A stretch of 64,000 nucleotides of DNA from Brasenia schreberi (lineage: Eukaryota > Streptophyta > Magnoliopsida > Nymphaeales > Cabombaceae): contig JAYKKT010000073.1 of NCBI GenBank assembly GCA_036023115.1, forward strand, positions 15,752,001-15,816,000, read 5' to 3'. The notes under the pieces were generated by a model that did no database searches, was not told the origin of the DNA, and worked only from the letters and a program-made list of their open reading frames with translations. The first letter of the stretch is position 1; each line of letters starts with the position of its first letter. This document shows, piece after piece, positions 50,301 to 62,109 of the stretch. Position numbers and translations under genes: made by a program.

Positions 50301-53300
50301 TCATTGGACTCAGGTATACCATAAGTCAAAATAACCATACACTCTTTATAAAAAGAGGGAATGAAATAACCGTACTAATTGTGTATGTAGATGATATTAA
50401 TGTGACTGGAGATGACGAAAAAATCCAAAATTTGAAGGATCGGTTGCATCAATTTTTTGACTTGAAAGGCTTGGGATTACTTCATTATTTTTTGGGGATT
50501 AAAGTATTTAGATAAAAGAGGGTATCTTCCTTACCCAACGAAAATATGTAATGGATTTACTAAAAGAAACAGGTGTGACATGATCAAAACCATGTGATAT
50601 TCTCATAGATATCAATCACAGATTGAGAATAAATACTGGTAAGGAGATAAACGATGTTAGAAGATATCAAAGACTTGTTGGCAAATTGATATATTTGACA
50701 ATCACAAGGCCCAATATAACTTATGTTGGTGGAATCCTTAGTAGATTTATGCATGCCCCAAAACAACAACATATGAATGCAATATTCAAGATTTTAAGAT
50801 ATTTAAAGAACACCCCCGAAAACATTCTTGGCCTATAATCATGGGCACAATGACTTGAAATTATATACTGATTATGGAGGATCTATAAATAACATAAAGT
50901 CTACAACATGGAACGTGGGTATTATTTGGGGGAAATATAGTCTCTTGAAAAAGTAAAAGGCAATCTGTGGTGGGTAGGATCTATAGATAACATAAAGTCT
51001 ACAACATGGTACGTGGGCATTATTTGGAAGAAATATAGTCTCTTTAAAAAGTAAAAAGCAATTTGTGGTTGCAAGATCTAGTACAAAAGCAAAGTATAGG
51101 GCTACCACTCAGGAAAAGTGAAGGATTATGGCTGATTTCATTGATTATTGAACTATAAGTAGAAGTTACTCTTCCAATACCACTATATACAGATAATAAA
51201 GTTGCAATACAAATAGTTACAAATCTTGTTCAACATGAGAGAACAAAGCATATAGAAGTGAACTGGCAATTTATCAGAGAAAAAATATCAAAGAGGATAT
51301 TAAGTGTACAGTACTTACATTAGAAAATCAAGTTGTTGAAATCCTAACTAAGACAATACATAATAGTACATTAGATCGATTGTGTAACAAGTTGGGGGAG
51401 TCATAAACATATTTCACCCAACTTGAGAGGGAGTTTGAAAGAAAGGGAAGTTCTGGACGTTAAATTGGACTTTATATGTAACCACTTATTAGGGATATTT
51501 TTCGTCTTTTAAGCTAGAAAGTCTCTTGTATAAAATGTTGTTTTGCTGTAATCTGAGATCAGTTTTTTTAAAGAGAAAAATCAGAGCTGCTGCAGTCGAC
51601 ACCCATAAGAGGGTCGAGCCAGCCTTGTTTCTTCTCCATTCACTATTCAATAAAGATTGTTTATTGCTTAATCTCTCATATCTCGAACATATGCTAAGTT
51701 GCAAAGTTGTTGACTGATGTGTTATACCATCAACCTTCTCTCTTTGGATTTGGGCTATGTCAGTAACACCTTCTGGATGACATGTTGAATAAAAAACTTG
51801 TCGAAACAAAATGAAGTGAAAAAGGGAAAGGGAACTTTCCATCAGATCTGGTACTATACCATTCCAAGTAGATCATGTTGAAGTTTTAAACAAAATTTTT
51901 CTATTTTTATGAATTTCATGGGAATATGAATGTGGATGCCCCACAAGTTTATCTTCTAAAGTACTTAAAAGGTTCTTTTCTGTTTTATCGTGAGGGTTAT
52001 GAGGAGTCTGTCTAGGGACGATGTCCTTCATTCCATCTGCCATTTATCTTCTGATAAACTTGGGCAACCCAAAAGAGTTGAATGAAACCTAGTATAATTG
52101 ACATGACTTTTAATTTTCTTTTAGCTCGATTGATGTGCTCCCTGACATTACTTGTACGCTGGATTTGACAATTCATGATTAGTCAGAGATGATAACTAGT
52201 GAATCACTAGCCATAACTTGTAAAAGCTTTCTTGTCCACCAGGATTAGTCAAGATGGAGGGAGGATGGTGAGTGAGTTTTTTTTCCACTGGGTTCTCAGT
52301 GATACAAGGACTCCCCTTAAACGATAATAGTAACTATCTTACATGCATAAAGCAAGTGGTCCCAAGTCACTTCAGCAGACAGTAAGCATTGCATTTCGTA
52401 GTACTTAAAAAAGGTCCTGTTTACCACTGTCAAATGGAGAAATACCATTATAATTATGGTTACTAATTTGAGTATTTGCTAGAGAGTAAGCATGGCGGAA
52501 TGATCATATCATTCTTATAACTAGAGGATTAAGTAATGATGCCAACTTCGATACAAGGATGAGGGACCCATTTGCAATGCGAGGTTTCCTCTCTCAGATA
52601 CTTTTTTAACCCTGAGAAATGCAGAAAGTACTTCCACAGTTAGGTCACTCAATATAAATAAATGTACAAAGATTGTAAATAACACTGAAGATACTTGTGT
52701 ACCACTTTTCTTCTGCTATAGTGGAATTTAATGATTCTTTCCTCCTGTTTGGCTGTTCTACTTAATTCGACTCTCAAATTTGATTTGCTATTTCCAAGCT
52801 ATCACCATTTCTTTTGCTGCTCCTATTTATTTTACATGCCTTGGCTAAGCTACGCTTTGTTGTGGCTGAATTCTTTTCAAGATGGTATAAAGTCTTCACC
52901 ATAACGTTTATCACATTTTGACCTACAGAATTGTGCCATTTAGAGACAGTTCAATTGACAAATGGCAAAGAAAGACACAAATGACAACCGGTGCAGCTGC
53001 TTTCAAAAACAAATTACGTGCTTTCAATCAGGTTGTAGTCAGAACCAGGATGTGTCTTTATATGACAAAGGTGCACTCTTTTACAAATATTCTTTTATTT
53101 GATCACAGAGCATAAGCCAGCAGGTAGCAACCAACATGAGAGATCCAAACAGAATGATCACGAGGATGCAGATGAGGAGGTCTTTGAGTGGTGTTATTGG
53201 GGATGTAAGTCTTCTCTACCATTTATCCGCTGCATATCTTCACATGGTTGGATTTCTCTTGCCATGTTATTGGGGTTGGGATAAATATTTGCTGGTTGGC

Positions 53301-55142
53301 ATGTAGGTGCCAGATGAGAATGGGAAGTCTATGGAAGAGGTATTAACCTGCCCAGCTGTGCTTAAAATTTAGTAGAGATGTACTAAAGCTTTTACTCCCT
53401 TGGTAGTTTATCCTAGTTCATATTCTCCATTGGCATACAACTAATTTTTGGATGTTTTGAGTAAATAGCTGTTCTTACATGTAGAATCTGAGGTTTGACT
53501 TTGCTTCTTTCTATGGTCAGGATTCAAATGTAGATGGTGATCCTGAACTGTTAGATGATTCAGAGTTTTACCAGCAGTTGCTCAAGGAGTTTCTGGAGTC
53601 ATTTAACCCTGATTCAACAGGTAATTTTCACACAAAATGTTTTCGGTGGATCTGTCAGTTCACATTCTTATTTTTCTGGTCCTGCATATTATCATCTTCA
53701 AGCTTCAAATGGATAGGTTTCTTGGTTGATTACCACTAGGTTGAAGTTTCAAGGTTTTAACATGCTACAACCAAGAATTTAGGCCACAGGCATTTTTCTA
53801 AGCTATCAGTGCAACCCATGTAAGGGGTCACCTTGCATGGCCCATCCCAAGCCCGGATTAAGGAAGAGGGTTGCGTTAGGCTTCCAACAGCCAGCTTAAA
53901 ACTTTGTCAGACTTATTTACCATGGATTCTACAAATTATGATAGGACTCTGTGGAAACAAAGAATCCATGTAGCCAACCCCATCTAGTATGGGAAAAGGC
54001 TTAGTTATTGTTGTATCAGTGCAAATGTGCTCGATGTGCATATCTTGTCTTATTTATCACTCGGGTTCTTGTGTGCGAATATGCTCCCACAAATGCACCA
54101 TGTCTGCATCGTTCTTTCTGTGATGAAAAATGCAAAGACGAGTTTTTCTGCTAGAACTCTGAGGTTGTGAATATTGATAAACTCTAGAAGTTTCATCTTG
54201 AACGCTGAGGTTTTTATGCTGCATCTCGTAAAACAAGAAATGCAGATGCTTGCGGGATCAAGATTAGCCAAGCACATTGTCCAACATCGGTCTAGAAATG
54301 GAATAGCATGATGGGCTAGATCACTTTCTAGTACTGGACTTTAATCTTGTCATAGAAAATGTAGTCAAGGTTTCAAGACACAATGGAACTGTCATTCCAG
54401 TTCTAAATGTGTTCTATTCTGTTTATAGCCACAGAAAAGTGTCAGAAAATTGCACTTAAAATCAGAATATTTTTTTATAATGTCCAGCTTGATTTCAATA
54501 ATATCCCTTTCCTTAATTTTCCTTTTAACTCTACAAACATAAAGAATGATCTAGCTTTAGCTTGTGTTAAAAGGTGTAAGAAACTAGAATCCAAGGAACC
54601 TCTGGAAAGGTGTGAGAAACTAAGATGATGAAAAAAAGAATAGGAAGACCAAAGTGTTGGAAGAAAACAATAAAGAATGATCTAGCTTATGTTGAGTTAA
54701 TTGTTACCTTGGCACAGGATCGAGCTCCATAAAAACAAAGAATCTATGTAGCCGACCCTAGTATGGGAAAATGCATAGTTGTTGTTATTGTAATAACTCT
54801 ACAAACACAAGACATCATATACTAGCAAATGATCATATTGAACAGAGAACATACTTGTGTTACAAAAGATGCGGACCAAGAAGCGAAAGGTTGTTGATAG
54901 GCGAGCATCAAAGAGCCGCAAGATAAGGTGTGTATCAACCTCCTTCCAAGTGGTTACTGTTCTTCAGAAAGCTTTGCTTGCGAAAGACATGCATTAATTG
55001 AAGCAAAAAACTGCTCTTTTGCAGGTATCATGTGCATGAGAAAATCGTGAATTTCATGGCTCCTGAGACGATGTACCTACCACCTATGGCTCCCAAGTTG
55101 TTCGAGAACTTGTTTGGCCTGAAAACCATGAACGCTTCCTGA
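38396..55142 (+). CDS. AATF: AATF/BFR2-type ribosome biogenesis factor (AATF-Che1 and TRAUB domains)
   Basis: Nucleolar factor of the AATF/Bfr2 family, needed for small-subunit pre-rRNA processing. Thirteen GT-AG exons join in phase: 38396-38497, 38594-38688, 40327-40399, 40549-40623, 40754-40864, 40955-41000, 44529-44625, 52929-53031, 53109-53204, 53307-53339, 53521-53620, 54846-54927, 55025-55142 (1131 nt, 376 residues). An acidic N-terminus ([10 protein letters not shown]) is followed by the AATF domain ([19 protein letters not shown], about 88-106), then [37 protein letters not shown], and the TRAUB domain [20 protein letters not shown] and FMAP to LFENLFGLK. The ATG at 38396 is preceded in frame by a TAG, so either it is the start or an upstream exon joins at 'gttag' (38380); known family members are somewhat longer. 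Intron 6 (3.5 kb) and intron 7 (8.3 kb) are filled with retrotransposons, yet all coding exons look intact. Confidence 0.93.
39784..40075 (+). repeat. LTR-like block with internal tandem duplication in AATF intron 2
   Basis: Contains two adjacent copies of about 75 bp (39852-39929 and 39930-40003, sharing 'ggggagaccttatcccca' and 'tgctggccctctccttac'). A TATA box 'ctataaatag' near 40026 and 'aataaatt' near 40051 follow, an arrangement like an LTR. Words such as 'caacggctagt' and paired 'ccaggg/ccctgg' also occur in the copia LTR at about 62575-62690. Borders and a target duplication were not found. Confidence 0.4.
41210..41249 (+). mobile_element. 40-bp RTE 3' end insertion with 18-bp target duplication
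   Basis: 'gccgaccccgtctagcatgg' plus 'gaaaaggcttag' and (TTG)n, the last 40 bases of the RTE family. It is flanked by identical 18-bp copies of 'atcttagttactgcatgg' at 41192-41209 and 41250-41267. It lies in AATF intron 6. Confidence 0.95.
42195..43423 (+). mobile_element. RTE-type LINE fragment in AATF intron 6 (sense)
   Basis: Starts in the RT region at [12 protein letters not shown] and runs to LGVAPIEDN, where it stops short of the 3' tail. Frameshifts and stops abound. A 27-bp block ('agaggtatctcattgacata' region) is repeated at about 42701-42727 and 42787-42813, with loss of the segment between that and 'tacttatttataatggta'. Confidence 0.9.
44798..45628 (-). mobile_element. RTE-type LINE fragment in AATF intron 7 (antisense)
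   Basis: Begins with the family tail 'acaacaacaactaagcc' and, on the minus strand, extends back to [18 protein letters not shown]. The catalytic FADD has become LTDD. The family C-terminal peptides [17 protein letters not shown] are recognisable as [17 protein letters not shown]. It is 5'-truncated at about 45628. Confidence 0.9.
45858..46121 (+). repeat. Copia-2 5' LTR
   Basis: Starts 'tgtgaaggaaaggg' and ends '...ctcgaaca'. It contains 'aataaagattgtt' near its end. It aligns with 51434-51689 apart from a short indel in the 'ctccat' run. Confidence 0.9.
46122..46133 (+). promoter_or_regulatory. Copia-2 primer-binding site
   Basis: 'tggtatcagagc' immediately after the 5' LTR, the canonical initiator Met-tRNA complement of plant copia elements. 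Confidence 0.92.
47640..48240. mobile_element. Possible Pack-type DNA transposon inside Copia-2
   Basis: Interrupts the copia frame between '...gatttttggactatg' and 'ggcctttatttatacgagg'. Its ends are degenerate inverted repeats: left 'ggtgcgggtgcagacacggg', right (reverse complement) 'agtgctgaccccgacatggg', about 18 of 27 positions matching when extended. It carries the RRM fragment below. No clear target duplication was found. Confidence 0.5.
47951..48145 (+). pseudogene. Captured RRM exon fragment of an hnRNP-type RNA-binding protein
   Basis: Reads [20 protein letters not shown], then [20 protein letters not shown], then [17 protein letters not shown]. This is the body of an RNA-recognition motif with an RNP1-like RGFDFVVF (the family norm is RGFGFVVF). 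Plant hnRNP1/Musashi-like proteins have nearly this sequence. It ends at 'gtgagt' (48146), where a splice donor would follow the RRM, again implying DNA-level capture. The N-terminal RNP2 strand is missing or degenerate (KKVHVV). Confidence 0.82.
49864..50205 (+). repeat. Tandem triplication in the Copia-2 RT region
   Basis: Three consecutive units of about 110-120 bp (49864-49972, 49973-50094, 50095-50205). Each contains 'ctaacaaaggatgaaaaatg' and 'gtgtatatggaagttaca'. Confidence 0.92.
50877..51085 (+). repeat. Tandem duplication in the Copia-2 RNase H region
   Basis: Two units of about 105 bp, each running from 'ggatctata' through 'aacataaagtctacaacatg' and 'attattt' to 'gcaatytgtggt'. Confidence 0.9.
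51434..51689 (+). repeat. Copia-2 3' LTR
   Basis: A direct repeat of 45858-46121, preceded by the purine-rich 'gagagggag' and ending 'ctcgaaca'. Confidence 0.9.
51695..52928. other. AATF intron 7, right-hand part
   Basis: Intronic sequence between Copia-2 and AATF exon 8. I see no further repeat or coding signal. It ends in the acceptor 'ttgacctacag'. Confidence 0.55.
53814..54013 (+). mobile_element. RTE-type LINE 3' fragment, about 200 bp
   Basis: Contains 'ctgtggaaacaaagaatcca', 'tgtagcc' and the tail box 'gtatgggaaaaggcttagtt'. The left part ('tgtaaggggtcacc...aagcccggat...') is not part of the copy at 18428-20942. It is flanked by 'tatcagtgcaa' at about 53803-53813 and 54014-54024, a probable target duplication. 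Located in AATF intron 11. Confidence 0.8.
54540..54793 (+). mobile_element. RTE-type LINE 3' fragment, 254 bp, with target duplication
   Basis: Matches the last part of the RTE ORF ([17 protein letters not shown]) and the 3' box, ending 'ttgttgttattg'. It is flanked by 14-bp copies of 'taactctacaaaca' at 54526-54539 and 54794-54807. Located in AATF intron 11. Confidence 0.9.
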
Positions 55143-55238
55143 TTTTCTCTGGATTATCATCATTCGTCTCACATTCATGTAGGTATCCGTCTTTGCTGTC
55201 AGTGTATTAATATTGATATGATGTTTATAGGTACTTTT

Positions 55239-55320
55239 GCACCCAGAGTGTTAGCTCAACGGGCAGGGTGCTCTGATGCCCTTGCCTCCTTTGGCCTCCC
55301 TTTTGAACAAAAACAGAAAT
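55239..55320 (+). mobile_element. tRNA-derived SINE (family A), internally deleted
   Basis: 'gcacccagagtgttagctca' followed by 'acgggcagggtgctct' (A-box side), then directly 'tttggcctcccttttgaaca' (3' end). The B-box part is missing compared with 58112-58242. Confidence 0.65.
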
Positions 55321-56194
55321 ATTTATTTGATATTTATAGGCATTGTTTTTGCTTTACGATTGATTTGTCTTTCCCTTATTCAGTTAGTGTTGTCAATTTG
55401 GTTCCATGTTAATTGGTGATATTCATGGCCCTTTTTCGCTTGTGTGCTAATAATGGTTGCCTATGGTGTCTCGATGCAGAGTGCCTCAACAGATTCCCAA
55501 GTTAGAGTCTGATGGACATGCTGGATTGCAATGTTAACCGGATGAGCTGATATTATGTAGCTCTAGAACTATATCTTCGTGTTCTTATTGGCTTCATCTC
55601 ATGGTATTTAACTCCAAGAGAGGAGAGCAATCACACAGTGCTATTCCCTGTTGGATTTTGTTTTCCTTTACTTTAGATTGGCAAAATAGGTTTGGCAGCC
55701 CATAGCGTATGTCCATGCCTGAGGGTGATGAAATTCATGACCTAGGACTTGATGGTTCTTTTGAGTCGATCCCCCTAGTCAAAGGAATTGTGGCTCCTTG
55801 TCATTCTTGTCCGCTGTGGGCAACACTGGCGGCATATATGGTACAGTAATTTTCGACATGAAAATCAGTTGTAAATTTGACTTGTCGTTGAGTAGCTGCA
55901 TGATTTTTGGCATTTCCCATCATATGGATAGTATCATTTTGGCATTTGAACTCGATGCCACTAGGTGCCGATGTTTTACAGTTGCTGGATCAAATTTTAC
56001 ACTTTGTAAAAGGGATTTGGTTTCGGGGAGCTGGGCAGAAGGTGATGATGCATTCTAGGTAAGTTTGGCAAACCGTGAGGACTGGTTGTGTTCCGGTCAC
56101 GTCACCTTCGTGTTCATGTCGACCTGGATCAAGCTGATCACGATAGCTTAAATGAATCCACTGCAAACCACAGATACAAATATGACGTACAGGG

Positions 56195-56279
56195 GTTCGA
56201 TTCACAAGTTGAAGGTCATTTGTTTGATAACGGGCACGGTATCTGGCATCGGCCTCTCCATTGTACCCAAAAAGAGGAG
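56195..56279 (+). mobile_element. SINE family B, 3' part
   Basis: 'tcacaagttgaaggtcattt', 'gtttgataacgggcacggta' and 'ggcctctccattgtaccc' match the 3' halves of 23443-23547 and 33331-33437. Confidence 0.5.
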
Positions 56280-57408
56280 TGCTGCATTTCATTAGTTTGC
56301 AGAGGCCACCTCAAGGAAATGGCACTTTTTGTAGTCGACGCCTTTCAACATCAAGTGTTTAACGTATAAGCTGCCAGTGTAGAGCTTCCAACCAAAAGCA
56401 AGCCTTTTCTTAGACAGTCGGCTTGGTTACATGAACTCGTAGTTGTTGCATGGGGATACCGCTCATCATTTTTGCCGTGCTTTTGTTCTTTATCACCCTC
56501 CTGTTGTTTGGAGATCCTTGTGGTTCTCCCCATCAACTTGCAATTCTATGAAACCAATGGGTGTACATTGCAGTGTCGTACAGTGTTCGGCCACACAACG
56601 GTTTGGAAGTAGAAAGAATGTATTCCATGGATCAAAAACCCACGAGTATATACCACAGTTAAACCCACGAGTTACACCATGGAGCTACGGTCATCCAGTT
56701 TACCATAAAAAGTTTCCAACCAGATATGCCGTCTGGCAGCCAACCTTTGCATCATCCTCTTCTTTCTTAATTAATCATTAAAACAAAGCACGAGGCAACA
56801 TTTAATCCTTATAGCCGAATCAAACCCAAACCCAAAAATCCAATGTTAAGCCGGATCGGTTTGTTGTTGAGCTCAATCTTGTATTGTTATTATTTAACTC
56901 CAAACAAGCAGAATCTAAATACTATTTCCTTCGTATCTGATGCAATCAGGTATGGATGTTTGAAAACCGGGAATTAAATCCGAAATTGGATTCCACATTG
57001 TACAACTGAAATGCAATAAAAGAATAGTATTTCCTTCATATATGTATCACAAACTAAATAGCTATGTGCTGCTGGTGGAGGCTATAGGATGCTCGATTGT
57101 TGGGAATTCAATTCCTGAACTAGAATTTCCTGCGACGTGCCTTGGATTTCATATAATTTTCTGAATCCAAGCACACCCTCATTGACTATCACGCGGCCAT
57201 GTGAAAACATGGCTGCATGAACCAAGATCTCCTTGGTCCACCTCGAGAGGCGGAACATACAGGTTGCATGTATTCAGTCTAAAATTAGCAAGCATGAGTC
57301 CCAAACTCCGTGGACCCATGTGTGTTGTGTTCATTCCAGGCCTTGGATGTTCCCTCAGGGCTTCATAGTCAAACACCACCTAAGAGACAATTTTAGCCAG
57401 TAGAATCT

Positions 57409-57577
57409 ACAACAACTACTAGATGGGGTTGGCTATATGTTTTCATAGAGCTCGATCATGTAACATGTTAACAGTTAACTCAACATAAGCTAAATTATTT
57501 CCTATTGTTTCTTTTCAATACTTTTGTGGTCTTCCTCTTTTAACATTTTGACAATCTAGTTTCTCATACTTTGATTG
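57409..57577 (-). mobile_element. RTE-type LINE 3' fragment, degenerate
   Basis: 'acaacaactactagatgggg', 'ttggctatatg' and, further on, 'ttcaatacttttgtggtctt' correspond in reverse complement to the RTE 3' end and to the 'caaaagtgttggaaagaaac' region of the ORF. Confidence 0.75.
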
Positions 57578-58111
57578 CGAAAATGGTAAAGAAAAAAAGG
57601 AAGAAAAATCTAGTGGCATCTACATTTTATGCATATAAGCCATTAACAAGTAATCCAAACGAAGGTAGTTTTGCTGGAGGCAGTGCAGAAATAGTACTTC
57701 AATGCCATTGCCCATGAAGGCCTTTTGTTATTCTTGGCATCTACTAGTGTGGTGCAAATCCTTTTGGTTCCTAAACGGAAACAGTTTTAAAAAAGTTCTG
57801 GATTTCTAGATCCACTTGGTATTTCAAGAATATACCCAGAAAGAAAGAACAAAAATTGATCCATGATAGGTAATTACTGAATCACTTCCCAATGACATAT
57901 TCTGGGTCCGATTAGATACTGAAGACCCGGTTCGAGTTTATGCTTCTGGGTAACATGACATTGTTCTATATAAAAACTACCAGGAGATGAGATTAAAATC
58001 GAAGCTAGCCGTAATGATTAAACAAGGGGATGTATTTTTTTTGTTAGAGTGGGGGCCGAAGCCCACAGGATGTAGGTTGGCTATTTATGGTGAACAAAAT
58101 GTACTCCCATT

Positions 58112-58242
58112 GGCACCCAGAGTGTTAGCTCAACCACAGGGCGCTCTAGCACCATTTCTGCTGGTGAGGAGTTCGACTCCAAGAAGGTGTGTGTGGGCGT
58201 GTGTGTTAGGCTTCGGCCTCCTCTTGTAACAAAAAGAAAAAC
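58112..58242 (+). mobile_element. tRNA-derived SINE (family A) with 13-bp target duplication
   Basis: Starts 'ggcacccagagtgttagctc', has a B box 'gagttcgactcc' and the 3' part 'ttaggcttcggcctcctctt', and ends in an A-rich tail 'aacaaaaagaaaaac'. Flanked by perfect 'atgtactcccatt' at 58099-58111 and 58243-58255. It is 131 bp long, with the A-box/B-box layout of RNA polymerase III promoters. Confidence 0.88.
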
Positions 58243-58804
58243 ATGTACTCCCATTACATCGGTCACGACTAAAAGGTGCAAGAATGTTGGGGCTTCATGC
58301 CAGATATGGAGTGATGACTCAATACTGTGCATGGATATATGCTATTTACATTGATTTCCTTGCCAAAGGAGATGATCAATTTTTTCCAACCAGGTCCTTC
58401 TAAGAAGCTCTCAAATTAACTTGGGAGAAAATGAAAACATCTACTGATTGTATGTTATGTGCGGTCAAAAAAATCATGGTAATCTCTTTTTTCTATTTCG
58501 AGAATTCAAGGATGGAAGTCTTGGAAGCAACAACTAGATCAACAAACAGCGAACCGAAAGCAAGTTATTTGCCCACAACAAAGCTGCTTATCAGCATCAT
58601 TGGCATTTCATTCATATTAAAAAAATGAATCATCAACCCCTTGAAGATCATTACTCGGTTCTTGAGCTCATATCCTATATAAGATCACGACTCGGTCCTT
58701 GAGAACGATATCTGATATTACGCAAGTTATCAGCATATTTAGACTGTCTAAAAGCCGCCAGGGCCATTTGATAATAAACATTGCACAACCTCTCTCTCCT
58801 CATA

Positions 58805-59888
<1,084 letters not shown>

Positions 59889-62064
59889 ATGAGCCGAAGG
59901 GTTCGAAGGAAAGCCACTCTGATCCAGGAGAAGGAGAAAAATGTAATTCAGGATTCTTGTGGCGATAGAATTTGTCAAGAAACCGATTCTAGGTTAGTAG
60001 GTGTTGACTGGACAACTTTACCAGATGATACTGTTGTTCAGATATTCTCATGCTTGAATTATAGGGACAGGGCTAGCTTTTCTTCCACTTGCAAGGCATT
60101 CAGGATACTGGGATCGTCTCCATGTTTGTGGACGTCATTGGATTTGCGTGCATACAAGTGTGACATTGGAACAGCATCTTCCCTTGCTAGTCGGTGCAGC
60201 AACCTGAAGAAACTGCGGTTTCGTGGTTCTGATTCGGCCAACGCTATGCTATTTCTCCATGCCAGAGATCTTCAAGAGATAAGTGGTGATTTTTGTAGGG
60301 ATATCACTGATGCAACTCTGTCGGTAATGGCTGCTCGACATGAAGCCCTTGAGAGTCTTCAGATTGGTCCTGATTTCTGTGATAGGATTACTAGTGACGC
60401 GATTCAGAAGGTTGCTATGTGCTGCCCAAAGTTGAAGAGATTGCGGTTATCAGGAGTGAGGGATGTTGATGGAGAGGCAATCCGTTCTTTGGTGAGAAAT
60501 TGTAAGCAGCTAGTTGAGATAGGGTTTATGGATTGTTGGAGGGTTGATGGGTCAGCCCTTGGAGATGCTGTCTCACTTAGGTTTCTCTCTCTTTCAGGGT
60601 CAACACACGTGAATTGGGGTGTGTTTTCACAACATTGGAACAAACTATCAAACTTGGTTGGTTTGGATGTTTCTCGAACTGATGTGTCCCCTACAGCTAT
60701 TTTCAAACTACTATCTTCCCAGAGCTTGAAAGTTGTTTGTGCTCTTAATTGCCCTGTCCTTGAAGAGGGTGGTACCTATGACAGATATGATATTAAGCAT
60801 AAGGTTCTTCTTGCCCTATTTTCAGATGTTTTTAAAGGGCTTTCTACCTTGATCAGTGGTCTGGCTGAGTCTGACCGAGTCATGAGAGGAGACAACAAGC
60901 TACTATGGAACCAGAGAAACCAAGTATCTGTTGATGGTAGCTCTAAAGACGTTATTGATTGGATGGAATGGGTTCTTTCACATTCTCTTCTGCGCATTGC
61001 AGAGAATAATTCTCGTGGGCTTGATGGTTTCTGGAGAGGGCAAGGTGCAACATTGCTGCTGAGCCTAGTCCAAAGTTTGCAAGAAGATGTTCAAGAGAGA
61101 GCTGCTACTGGACTGGCAACTTTTGTAGTTATTGATGATGACAATGCATCTGTCGATCATCGAAGAGCAGAGGCAGTCTTGTTGGGTGGTGGGATTCATC
61201 TTCTTCTAAACCTCACTAGATCTTCTTGTGAAGGTGTCCAATCAGAGGCTGCAAAAGTAAGTTTCATAGCTTGAACCAAAATAACCTCCTTTCGCCCTAT
61301 GAACTTCGGGGGCTTATCTATTGGGCTTTGCTCCTTTCGTTGGCCTATGTTGTCAGCTTCTCTAAGACTAAAGGAGTTTGTCACTCGGTATTTTGGTTAA
61401 GTTGTTGGTTATTAGAAGTTAGGGCTCTCTGAAAAATGTTAATGCTTTTGCACCGTTATCTTCAAACCGTGCTTTCCTCGTCTAATGTTGGAAGAGTTGA
61501 AATTACAGGCGATAGCAAACCTATCTGTTAATGCTAATGTAGCCAAATCTGTAGCCATGGAAGGAGGAATTAGTATCCTTGCTTCCCTTGCAAGATCTCC
61601 AAACAGATTGGTCGCTGAAGAGGCAGCAGGTGGACTTTGGAACCTTTCTGTTGGAGAAGAGCATAAGGTTAGAGTGGGGTCCAGCTGCATTTGTTGTGTT
61701 TTCTTCTGATTCGCTTTTCAATTCCTACCTTACTGATGTAATTCCTCAGGAAGCTATTGCCGAGGCAGGTGCAGTGAAGTCGCTGGTTGACCTTATATTC
61801 AAGTGGTTTTCTGGTGGTGATGGAGTCCTTGTGTGTATTTTCTATATACCATTTTAGACACTTCAACTAGGGAGCTATAATGATCATTTATATGATTAAA
61901 CGAGTTCTTTGTCTCCTTGTTTATTGAAATAGGAGCGCGCTGCTGGAGCACTTGCGAATTTGGCAGCTGATGACAAATGTAGTGTTGAAGTTGCTGTTGC
62001 TGGTGGCGTGCATGCTCTGGTGATGCTTTCCAGATCTTCCAAATCTGAGGGAGTGCAGGAGCAG
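59889..62064 (+). CDS. ARABIDILLO: ARABIDILLO-type F-box/armadillo-repeat protein (3' part outside window)
   Basis: Plant beta-catenin-related protein with an F-box. Arabidopsis ARABIDILLO-1/-2 promote lateral root branching and are presumed nuclear SCF ubiquitin-ligase subunits. Exons 59889-61256, 61509-61667, 61750-61830 and 61933-62064 join in phase 0 (580 codons visible). In order: a basic nuclear-localisation stretch RRVRRK at 3-8; an F-box at about 38-82 (VDWTTLPDDTVVQIFSCLNY); leucine-rich repeats (LRFRGSD, ITDATLSVMAARHEALESLQ, KLKRLRLSG); then armadillo repeats starting near DVQERAATGLATF and including AIANLSVNANVAKSVAMEGG, EEAAGGLWNLSVGEEHK and ERAAGALANLAADDK. Known relatives are about 930 residues, so roughly the last third lies beyond the right edge. 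Intron 4 is at least 1.9 kb and contains copia, RTE and hAT pieces. Confidence 0.96.
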
Positions 62065-62109
62065 GTACTTCTATCGGATAGTTTCTTTTATGCTAATATT
62101 TAGTGTTGA

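Larger units (their letters stand above)
46330..51420 (+). pseudogene. Copia-2 gag-pol remnant
   Basis: Gag peptides ([10 protein letters not shown] near 46378) and the zinc knuckle [17 protein letters not shown] near 47058-47108 are readable. Protease remains as YWVIYSGAT near 47350. Integrase is at 48360-48830 ([34 protein letters not shown]). Reverse transcriptase is at about 49640-50830 ([22 protein letters not shown] at about 50385). RNase H ends near 51360 (RTKHIEVN). Stops and frameshifts occur throughout. Confidence 0.88.
45858..51689 (+). mobile_element. Copia-2: Ty1/copia LTR retrotransposon in AATF intron 7
   Basis: LTRs lie at 45858-46121 and 51434-51689. Flanking 5-bp sequences 'tatgt' (45853-45857) and 'tatgc' (51690-51694) are a probable target duplication with one change. 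Order: primer site, gag with CCHC knuckle, protease remnant, a foreign insert (about 47640-48240), integrase, RT, RNase H and polypurine tract. It is heavily decayed and carries three internal tandem duplications. It lies in sense orientation within AATF intron 7. Confidence 0.9.
55143..57408. other. AATF 3' region and intergenic sequence
   Basis: The first part is presumably 3' UTR. I found no further gene. SINE-like pieces occur at 55239-55320 and about 56195-56279. Confidence 0.45.

Noticed and set aside
58112..58242. tRNA gene suggested by A and B boxes
   Set aside because: The cloverleaf cannot be completed; the A-rich tail and target duplication show it is a SINE.
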